64,000 nt of DNA, from the NCBI RefSeq assembly GCF_025602895.1, contig NW_026516313.1, positions 90,736 through 154,735 of the forward strand, in the 5' to 3' direction. Positions 57,501 through 64,000 of this stretch are shown piece by piece (position 1 is the stretch's first letter; each line of letters opens with the position of its first letter). The notes beneath the pieces are model-generated. The model did no database searches, was not told where the DNA came from, and saw only the letters and a list, made by a program, of their open reading frames with translations. The stretch is from Polychytrium aggregatum. Lineage: Eukaryota; Chytridiomycota; Chytridiomycetes; Polychytriales. Position numbers and translations under genes: made by a program.

Positions 57501-58262
57501 CAAGTGCCATACATCCAGTTCGCGCTCAACTCACACAGCTCAGCTTCGACTGGACATTCGCCCTTCTTCCTGATGCACGGTCAGCATCCTCGCACTCCTG
57601 CCAACACCGACATCATCGCCGAGTCCAACCCTGCAGCACAGTCGATCGAGGAGATGCAAGCGACTCTGGACTTGGTCTCGGACAACATCGGCAAGGCCCA
57701 GGACCGGGCCCTGTACTACGCCAACCGACATCGACGCGATATCAGCTACGACATTGGCGACCAAGTCCTGATCGACACGACCGCGTATCACTTCAGCACG
57801 GACGACGTCACACCCTCCAAGATGCGGATGCCGTACTTGGGACCCTTCAAGATCATCGAGAAGATCGGAACGACTGGATATCGACTTCGACTCCCGAGGA
57901 CCCTCCGATTTACAACCGAACTCCCCGCTTCCGCCCTCGTCCCCTACAACACACCATCGACCGACCAACTTGTGTTTGATGAACCCGGACCCAACCACAA
58001 CGACGAATCAGTGTTCGAAGCGATCATTGGACACAGGATCAACCGACGACGTCGACTTCCTGGATATCGACACGAGTTCTTGCTCCGCTGGCAGGGATAC
58101 GACCCATCTTACGACTCGTGGGCACCACTGGCCGAACTCTTGGATGGAGGACTCGCAGATATCCACGACTTCCTCAGCCGCAACCGCAACCTTCCGGAAA
58201 TGGACACACTGATCGACCTTTGCCAAGCACAAGTGCAACGCAACTCGGGATCGAAAAATTGA
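54528..58262 (+). CDS. pol: F3 pol polyprotein, intact
   Basis: Same translation as F1 pol, about 1244 codons: DPG protease, YIDD reverse transcriptase, FTDWSES RNase H, HHCC/D,D,E integrase with SDHD, and a C-terminal chromodomain. It depends on -1 frameshifting from gag. Together with F1 and F2 it makes three apparently identical coding copies within 18 kb, which points to very recent transposition from one source. Confidence 0.95.
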   Translation, partial: KRRGGNPWILRPLKDPASCRHPTPTPDAELLTLATGPHLINSLIDEPHRIAANHGKGLLVIDATLNGSPITVLIDPGATNSHISETLASTLDLRTKTTANAVTMPNGKSFPSSVTDPVDLTIHDYHARINLFTAPLTWDVILGKNWLDQTNPEIDWPSNRIKFSIDGKHHTWTASRPDTGMPLTTLELRSQYHMSTQQINALASTPGAVYVCTLSSDLNTVAVEPYDPVAQLARVLEPLTPEHRSIIAKYRDAFNELKELPPHRPGIDMNIQLDDSAKPTWSSLYQMSAEELARLKDELDRLLRIGHIRKSVSPFGAPIFWVKQGDKFRLVFDFRALNKITVKDRTALPNMREIIDRLSKCRVFSKLDLQRGFHQIRIADADTPKTAFRTKYGHFEWLVMPFGLANSPSVFQAAMNDIFREFIDDFVFVYIDDILIASEDEDQHIRHIELVLDKIHRHGFKIRPEKCSFFNSTVTYLGFIIGEGRIQVHPSRIDAIKNYPRPTTEHELRSFLGLTNTIMSFVPGYAALAGPLSTLITTRSANSTKSVVWDDNAIAAFEQLKLLSPQSLHMVNPDKDIHLFTDWSESSASIGGWIGQDMDGSGTVRPIAFNSQKLHGSELNYSPYNGELLSITRHLDKFKNYLVGRKVFLHTDQKALKHILDSKTLNKRQQRAIDTMLDFDLEIQWIPGSWNKVADVLSRTPTAISKAVQVSIINAIVNLGPSPDDLLDTIRTQYSSDPILSALISVLRDNSTDGLKPWMKAQLHRFSLRHGILYFDSTRICIPGKDLRISIIKDHHDSVCAAHPGTNTLYKAISTHYYWPAMSKDIAEWVSHCDICQRAKIRRQQAYGHFSRIPVATRKMDTVALDFILGLPPVTDSLSGRTFNSITIFVDSLTKYVVLVPGNKTDSAEDVARQYFRDVFVHFGLAGTFISDHDTRFRSAFWTGLNTLLKTELRIAFAHHHEAAGQVERFVATVAEAIRCSTLALGSRWIDQVPYIQFALNSHSSASTGHSPFFLMHGQHPRTPANTDIIAESNPAAQSIEEMQATLDLVSDNIGKAQDRALYYANRHRRDISYDIGDQVLIDTTAYHFSTDDVTPSKMRMPYLGPFKIIEKIGTTGYRLRLPRTLRFTTELPASALVPYNTPSTDQLVFDEPGPNHNDESVFEAIIGHRINRRRRLPGYRHEFLLRWQGYDPSYDSWAPLAELLDGGLADIHDFLSRNRNLPEMDTLIDLCQAQVQRNSGSKN

Positions 58263-58296
58263 TGGTTTGACTTGAGCACAATTTTTCTGGGGGGGA

Positions 58297-58762
58297 TGTC
58301 ACAGATCGCTCTGCCCGCCTAGCTGCACCGTCGCACTTGTGTCACTGTTTGCGTCGCACACTTTCCTTTTCCTTTGTCCTGTGACGCCTTTCCTTTTTCC
58401 TTGCTCTCATGTTGCACACGCCGCTCTGTTTTCCCTGCATTTGTCATCGACCATGCATTAGTCAGACGCTGTGTCACCCGCATTTGTCAGCCACCGAGCA
58501 TTTGTCAGACTTTCACATGTTTCTCCGGTTAGCCGTTGCTGCCTGGCTGCTGTCCCGCCGCCTCCGCTGCTTCGCCCCCGCTGCGGCAGGCTTCGCCTCC
58601 GGGACCGCCAGACAGATAAATAGCCCGCCTTCACCCGCTCATGTTTCTGGTCATCACCTTCGACCCCAGACACACTTGACTCTAGATCCTAGCCTCGCTA
58701 AGATCAATAAAACCCTTCTCTATCTTTTTCTTTTGATCTCCTCTTGATCCCGTGATCTGACA
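58297..58762 (+). repeat. F3 3' LTR
   Basis: 466 bp, same as 53044-53509, preceded by CTGGGGGGGA and followed by the duplication gaacg. Confidence 0.96.
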
Positions 58763-59771
58763 GAACGCCAGGACATAAAGTGTGCCATCTTTGTGAGGCT
58801 GCATACCACCACAAAGATGCAGGTGTGACCCTTGGACTTTGGCAGATCAGTGATAAAGTCCATGGTCAGTGTCCCCCAGGGTCGATCGGCTGTCTGGAGT
58901 GGCAACAGGAACCCAAACGGCTTGTGTCGCGGAGCTTTCGAGCGTGCACAGGTGTCGCACGTCGAGACGTACTCTTTGACATCTTTCCGATAGGTTTGCC
59001 ACCAAAACTGTCGCGATACCAGAGCCAGAGTCCGTCGGATGCCTGGATGACCCACAGCGACTGGGTCATGGCACGACTTGAGCGCCGGAACTCGGCACGA
59101 CTCTGGGACTACAATCCTGTTCTGGAAGGTGAGGTACTGGCCATTCCAGACGAACTTCGGGTCACGACGGTATTTGTCTAGACCGGGATCCCGAGCCTGC
59201 TCTTCGGCTATGAGCTTCAGCAAGTCCACAGGGTCACTGCGACTTGCAACCGAAGAGCGGGCGTCTCTGCTTCGCAGCACGCGTATCACCGCGGCAGGAT
59301 CGAGAAGCAGAGGCGGATCCCTCGACACGGAGGCCGACGAAGGGATGTAGTCCGAGCGACGAGACAGGGCATCGGCCTTGCCGTTCCTCGCACCAGGACG
59401 GTACTGGATGCGGATGTCGAACCGAGACAAGAACTGGGACCACCGTGCATGGCGCTGGTTCAGGATGCGAGCCGTCGCCAGGTACTCCAAGTTCTTGTGA
59501 TCGGTCAGAACGGCAACGGGATGCTGGGCGCCTTCGAGGTAGTGTCGCCACGCCTCGAAAGCCTCCTTGATCGCCAACAGCTCTTTCTCGTATATGCTGT
59601 AGTTACGTTCAGCATTCGAGAGTGTCCGCGAATGGAACGAGCAAGGATGAAGGCGATCATCAGCACCCCGCTGGGAGAGCACGCATTCAAGCGCAAAGTC
59701 CGACGCATCTGACTCTACGACGAACGGCTTGGATGGGTCCGGATGCACCAGAACGGGCTCCGAAACGAAGG
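58763..59771 (-). pseudogene. pol: G pol part: RNase H and integrase N-terminus
   Basis: Minus-strand frame of about 336 codons. It starts in RNase H (VVESDASDFALECVLSQRG, YEKELLAIKEAFEAWRHYLEG, DHKNLEYL), continues through the connection (GKADALSRR) and the integrase HHCC finger (HDPVAVGHPGIRR ... CDTCARSK), and reaches the first catalytic aspartate (TMDFITDLP) and TKMAHFMSWRS, where F3 cuts it. ALECVL has Glu where the other families have Gly. The right end is cut by D3 at 59772. No stops or indels seen. The reverse transcriptase half of G should lie beyond D3. Confidence 0.92.
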
Positions 59772-60081
59772 TGTAGGAGATGGTATCTCCGACGCTGTGC
59801 TGCGCGTACTGCGCGTACTGCGCGGCGCAGTGGGTCGTGACCTGTGCTGCGCTTTGCGTTTTCACGCACCGCAGGCAGGCCACCGCAGGGTATACCTGCG
59901 GGTTGCCCCCGTTCCCCCCCGTTTGTCTGGAGTTCGGTTTTATCGTGAATAAACGTAAGTGCTCCCCGAGCTCACCCGTCCGCTAGAGTAGCCTAGCACC
60001 GCCCTGTTCTGCCCCGTCCTGTCTTGTCTTGTACCCCCTCCCTCCCCGTCTTGCCCCAACGTCCCAGTAGTGGACGTTACA
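59772..60081 (+). repeat. D3 5' LTR
   Basis: 310 bp, one base longer than the D1/D2 LTR because of a 7-C run at about 59924-59930. TGTAGGAG...GTTACA ends. Confidence 0.95.
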
Positions 60082-60093
60082 TGGTAGCATCGG
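60082..60093 (+). promoter_or_regulatory. D3 primer-binding site, tRNA type
   Basis: TGGTAGCATCGG directly after the LTR. An ATG spans the junction (60081-60083) and opens a 17-codon frame ending TAG 60132-60134. Confidence 0.75.
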
Positions 60094-60203
60094 AAATCCT
60101 CGTCTTGTTTTCGTCCTGTTTGTCCTCTTTCTAGATCCTCAAGCTGGATCCCGCCTCTCTTGCCGACCGACTCTCCTCTCTGTCCCTGGAGCCTGCCCCT
60201 GCC

Positions 60204-61025
60204 ATGAGCAACCCCCGCCCACTTCCGGAAGCCTTCCTCAAGACCTTCCGTGCCCCAGTGTTTACTGGGAAGAGCCGCTCCTCCTCGGTGGAGGACTGGC
60301 TGCAGCAACTCGAGGACTACCTCGATGCTGCCCAAGTCGCCCCCACCCACCACATCGTCGCCGCCAAGCTCTGCTTAAAGGACCAGGCGTACCGTTGGTA
60401 CCGCCGCCAAGGGTTCGACGAGCAGAGCGAAGGTGTGTTTGACGACTTCAAGGACCGCCTCCGTCGCCGCTTCGGCAGCCCCAATGCTGAACTCATTGCC
60501 CGTGACAAGCTATACTCTCTCGTGCAGCGTGGTTCTGTGACCCGCTACATCGAGGAGTTTGAAGACCTCTCCTCCCAGATTGAGGAGCTGGGCTCTGCTG
60601 ATGCGATGTACCTCTTCCAGAAGGGCCTCAAGCCCAAGATCAGAGAGTACATCGCCAGCAACCCTGATGCCCGCAAGTCCCTGGACGTGATGATGGACGT
60701 TGCCGAGAACCTCGACAACGTCCAGTACCATGGCCGCCAGTTCTACCCGCAGCTGGCAGGCGGCCATCGGTCTCATCACGTCCCAGCCCGTCCGCCTCGC
60801 CCGGCCCCGCCCGCAAGACCCATGCCTGAGCCCATGGACGTTGACGTCAACGCCATGGAGGCTCGTGGCCCTCCCCGCTCCCGGTTCCAGCAAGCTGCCA
60901 CTGTCTCCCCCAAGGACAGACAGAAGCAGGAGGACCTCCGCCATGGTTCCTGCTTCTTCTGTCACCGACCGGGACACCAGGCCAAGGAGTGCCCCATGAA
61001 GTCGGGAAACGGCCGACCCTACTAG
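60204..61025 (+). CDS. gag: D3 Gag protein
   Basis: 273 residues, same translation as D1 Gag: capsid domain, Pro/Arg-rich linker, [10 protein letters not shown] and CCHC knuckle ([14 protein letters not shown]). The frame is open from just after TAG 60134, giving an upstream extension LDPASLADRLSSLSLEPAPA that looks protein-like and is in phase both with this ATG and with the ATG at 60081. Ends at TAG 61023-61025 in the frameshift hairpin. Confidence 0.93.
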   Translation: MSNPRPLPEAFLKTFRAPVFTGKSRSSSVEDWLQQLEDYLDAAQVAPTHHIVAAKLCLKDQAYRWYRRQGFDEQSEGVFDDFKDRLRRRFGSPNAELIARDKLYSLVQRGSVTRYIEEFEDLSSQIEELGSADAMYLFQKGLKPKIREYIASNPDARKSLDVMMDVAENLDNVQYHGRQFYPQLAGGHRSHHVPARPPRPAPPARPMPEPMDVDVNAMEARGPPRSRFQQAATVSPKDRQKQEDLRHGSCFFCHRPGHQAKECPMKSGNGRPY

Positions 61026-61047
61026 GTGGCTCTGGAGCCCTAGTAGG
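61004..61047 (+). promoter_or_regulatory. D3 gag-pol -1 frameshift signal
   Basis: GGGAAAC (61004-61010), 7-nt spacer GGCCGAC, then CCTACTAG (61018-61025) pairing with CTAGTAGG (61040-61047), with an inner GGCT/AGCC stem. Confidence 0.82.
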
Positions 61048-64000
61048 AGACCAACGCCGTGGATTGCTCAATGCAGTCCACGCGTCTCCAGAGGAAGTTC
61101 ACCTCGCCCCCTCCCCCGAAGGAGAAACAAACCAAGTGTTGTGCGTCGTGCGAGAGGTGCATGGTGGCGCAAGCCGCCTGCCTCTCCACGAACGTGAAGA
61201 GAAAACCAAAATTGAAAACCAAAACAAAAAAGAAAATCAAGAACCCTTGAGGGACAGGACCGCCTGTGCCCTCACCCCTGTCAAGTCGTGTGTGTCGGAT
61301 GCTTCCGACATGTGTCCGCAAGCCGTGGACGTCGTGTGCAATGGCGTGCTGACGCCGCAGGCCCCCGCAATGGCCGAACCCTATCCAAAATGTCCGAGTG
61401 GCCGTGATGAAGCCAACCAAGACCAAGTGTCGCCCGTTCCCCCAAGTCAAGTCATGGTGCAGGAGGCTGTGCAGGAGGACCATGAAGAGTCCCTGCTGTA
61501 CCTCCCTGCCACCGTCCAAGGTCACACCGTCCGAATGATGGTGGACTCTGGAGCAAGCTGCAACTTTGTCAGCAGACGCTTGCTCCAGGAGCTCAACATA
61601 CATGCAACCAAGAAGAAGTCGCCGATGAGTGTGGCGCTTGCAGACGATCGTGTGCAGCAGTGCACACACCAAGTGGTCCTGCGAGTGGCCCTCCATCCCA
61701 AGTACCATCCTGTCCTGTTGTTCCAAGTGATCGACACCAAGTTCGATGCCATCCTCGGCATGAGCTGGCTTGCTCGTGCCGAGCCGACTCCAGTCGTCGA
61801 CTGGAAAGGCCGCACTGTCCGTGTTGGCCCTGACATTGTCCTGCAGGGCATGGCCTCACCCAACATGCCACCTCTCCTCTCAGCCATGCAATTCAAGAGG
61901 CTGATCAAGAAGGACACGTCGTTCCTCTGTGTCGTGCGTGAGGTCGACGACACCGACCAAGCCGGTCCCGGTCCCCCGCCTGTGGTGACCAAGCTGCTCG
62001 ACGAGTACAAGGACGTATTCCCCGACCAGTTGCCACAATGCCTGCCACCCCAACGCACCGTCGATCATCGCATCGACATCGAACCAGGCTCGTCGCCTCC
62101 GTCAAGACCGACGTACCAACTGTCGCTGACGGAGATGGACGAACTCAAGCGCCAGTTGGATGACCTCCTCGCCCATGGGTTCATCCGCCCGAGCCAGTCA
62201 CCGTATGGTGCACCAGTGCTCTTTGTCAAGAAGAAAGAAGGTGATCTCAGGATGTGCGTCGACTATCGCGCACTAAACAAACAGACCATCAAGAACACCT
62301 ACCCGTTGCCCAGGATCGACGAGTTGATGGATCGTCTGAGTGGAGCAAAGGTCTTTAGCAAGATAGACCTCCGCTCAGGCTACCATCAGATCCGCATCCA
62401 CGAGGATGATGTCCACAAGACCGCCTTCAGGACTCGCTACGGACTGTACGAGTTCCTAGTGCTGCCGTTCGGATTGACGAACGCACCTGCCACGTTCATG
62501 CAGCTGATGAACGATGTGTTCCGCCAAGAGCTCGACAACTCTGTCATCGTGTACCTGGATGATATCCTTGTGTACAGCAAGGATGAAGCGACCCATGAAG
62601 GTCATGTCGCCCGCGTGCTGGCCAAGCTACGCGAGCACAAGTTGTATGCCAAACTGTCCAAGTGTGAGTTCTTCAAGAATCAAGTCCCGTTCCTGGGACA
62701 CGTTGTCTCAGGAAGAGGAATCGAAGTCGACCCCGCCAAGGTCAAGTCTGTGGTCGAGTGGCCGCCGCTCGCATGCGTCTCTGACGTGCAGTCGTTTCTC
62801 GGTCTCGTCAACTACTACCGCCGATTCATCCCCGATCTGGCGCGCACTGCCGGTCCACTCACAGACCTACTCCGCAAAGAGTGCCCCTTCGTGTGGGACC
62901 ACCCACAACGCCAAGCGTTCGAGACCCTCAAGCACGCCTTGACGAACGCTCCTGTCCTCGCTGTGTTCGACCCGAACACGGATGTCTCCGTGCACACCGA
63001 CGCCTCCGACTTTGCGGTGGGAGCTGTTTTGATGCAGGAGGGAAGGCCCGTTGCCTTCGAGTCGCGCAAACTGTCCCAACACGAGATCAACTATCCCGTG
63101 CACGAGAAGGAGCAGCTTGCGATCATCTACGCGCTGCAGAAGTTCCGAGTGTACCTCCACGGTACCGCCAAGCCCTTCAAGATTGTGACGGACCACCAGT
63201 CACTGCGTTACCTCGACACCAAGAAGAACCTGAGCCGACGCCAAGCGCGATGGATGGAGTTCCTCGCCGAGTACAACTACGAGGTTGTATACCAGAAAGG
63301 CAAACTCAATGTGGTGCCTGACGCACTGTCCCGACGCCCCGACTACCAATTGGCGTCACTGTACGAGTCGACTGTCAGTGTCGACAACACGATGCTGGAT
63401 GTTGTCCGAGACAACATCGCCAACGACAAACAGTTCGGAGAACTGTTCCGAAAGGTGTCTAAGCTCCCCAAGGACGACGAATCATCCGAGTACACAGTGC
63501 GTGATGGCCTGCTCCTCCTGAAGAAGGACAGCCGTGTCTGTGTGCCGGACATTCCGTCGTTGAAGACCAAGTTGCTCCAAGAGGTCCACGACTCGCCCCT
63601 CGCTGGACACTTTGGAGTCGAGAAGACATACGACCGACTGGCCAAAGTCGCATACTGGCCTGGAATGAAGCGCACCGTCGAGAAGTACATCGAGTCCTGC
63701 CATACCTGCAAGATGGTCAAGTCACGCACGACCCGAGAGCAAGGATTGCTGCAACCCCTGCCTGTTCCCGACCGCCCCTGGACCAGCATGTCCATGGATC
63801 TCATCACGCATCTACCGACGACCAAGTTGGACCACGATGCAATCGCTGTCTTTGTCGACAGGTTCAGCAAGATGGCACACTTTGTGCCGTGCCAGACGAC
63901 ATGCTCCGCGCCTGACCTTGCACTGCTGTTCTTCAAGCATGTGTTCAAGCACCACGGCCTCCCAAGGTCGATCGTCAGTGATCGAGACCCCCGATTCACC
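61007..64000 (+). CDS. pol: D3 pol polyprotein, truncated by the window end
   Basis: Open from the frameshift site to the last base, covering protease (VDSGASCNF), reverse transcriptase (YLDD), RNase H ([10 protein letters not shown]), integrase HHCC ([10 protein letters not shown] ... CHTCKMVK), the first catalytic Asp (SMDLITHLP) and the second (VSDRDPRF) just before 64000. Against D1 and D2 it shows at least one change, HGLPRS for HGLPKS near the end. No lesion seen in the visible part. The catalytic Glu, chromodomain and 3' LTR lie outside. Confidence 0.94.

Larger units (their letters stand above)
53044..58762 (+). mobile_element. Ty3/Gypsy element F3, complete, in G pol
   Basis: 5719 bp, plus strand, duplication gaacg (53039-53043 and 58763-58767). 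gag and pol intact, no difference from F1 noticed. Confidence 0.97.
34708..59771 (-). mobile_element. Ty3/Gypsy element G, split by D2, F2, F3 and D3
   Basis: Minus-strand relative of B. Visible pieces: 3' LTR 34708-35126 and pol segments 35127-35853, 47045-47198, 52919-53043 and 58763-59771. The inserts D2 (with F1), F2 and F3 add 11196, 5725 and 5724 bp including one duplication each; reading phase is kept from 59771 to the stop at 35127, so pol was open when these arrived. The rest of pol, gag and the 5' LTR lie beyond D3, outside the window. Confidence 0.92.
59772..64000 (+). mobile_element. Ty3/Gypsy element D3, 3' part outside the window
   Basis: Plus-strand D copy in G pol, with 5' LTR, gag and pol up to the integrase. 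Expected duplication on the left is gaagg (59767-59771). It carries the longer 7-base C-run in its LTR that D0 also has, unlike D1 and D2. Confidence 0.94.

Noticed and set aside
58409-58747. 112-codon ORF found in every plus-strand F LTR copy
   Set aside because: Lies wholly in the LTR, contains the promoter and polyadenylation motifs, no protein features.
58720-59883. 387-codon ORF as an independent gene
   Set aside because: G pol fragment extended by accident into the F3 LTR and D3 LTR at its ends.
1-64000. Bacterial or viral origin because of the IS630-like transposase
   Set aside because: Chromodomain Ty3/Gypsy elements with LTRs dominate the window, which indicates a nuclear eukaryotic genome.

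Overview
This 64 kb window is almost entirely a nest of Ty3/Gypsy (Metaviridae-type) LTR retrotransposons from a eukaryotic, most probably fungal, genome. The organism is inferred only from the elements. The pol products have the order protease, reverse transcriptase, RNase H, integrase and a C-terminal chromodomain. Four families carry Tf1/sushi-style self-priming signals. I found no recognisable rRNA, tRNA or CRISPR feature, and the only non-retroelement gene is an IS630/Tc1-like transposase. Family names A to G are mine.

Layout. A (minus) occupies 1-6097; its 3' LTR runs off the left edge. A sits inside a family D LTR (D0, 6098-6293). D0 sits inside the integrase region of B1 (minus, 6294-11049). 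B1 is the left unit of a tandem, B1-B2, that shares one LTR (LTRs at 10665-11049 and 16196-16580). The tandem is inserted 12 bp inside the 5' LTR of C (plus, 16581-33590). C is also interrupted by E (plus, 18363-24766, in the protease region) and by D1 (minus, 25898-31364, at the RT/RNase H boundary). Positions 33591-34707 hold about 1.1 kb of non-LTR sequence with a DDE transposase gene on the minus strand. G (minus) starts at 34708 just upstream of that gene's ATG and runs to at least 59771. It is split by D2 (35854-47044, itself carrying F1 at 40465-46183), F2 (minus, 47199-52918), F3 (plus, 53044-58762) and D3 (plus, 59772 to the window end).

Boundaries come from paired LTRs, TG...CA ends and 5-bp target-site duplications: E gcagc, D1 ctccc, D2 gcagc, F1 gcttg, F2 gcctt, F3 gaacg. 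LTR pairs look identical, or nearly so, within elements. Removing the insertions in silico restores open pol frames in C and in the visible part of G. The nest therefore looks like a recent burst.

Each of the six families whose gag/pol junction lies in the window has the same expression design: gag, then pol in the -1 frame. A slippery heptamer (GGGAAAC, GGGAAAT, CCCAAAC, or a non-canonical GGAAAAC) is followed by an inverted repeat that contains or spans the gag stop codon. Two priming systems coexist. D and F have TGGTAGCATCGG directly after the LTR, as expected for a tRNA primer. A, B, C and E lack a TGG site there; instead the bases 2 nt after the LTR are perfectly complementary (9-12 nt) to a stretch of the LTR 39-41 nt downstream of its TATA box, as expected for Tf1-type self-priming. 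G shows the same primer and spacing in its LTR, but its binding site lies outside the window.
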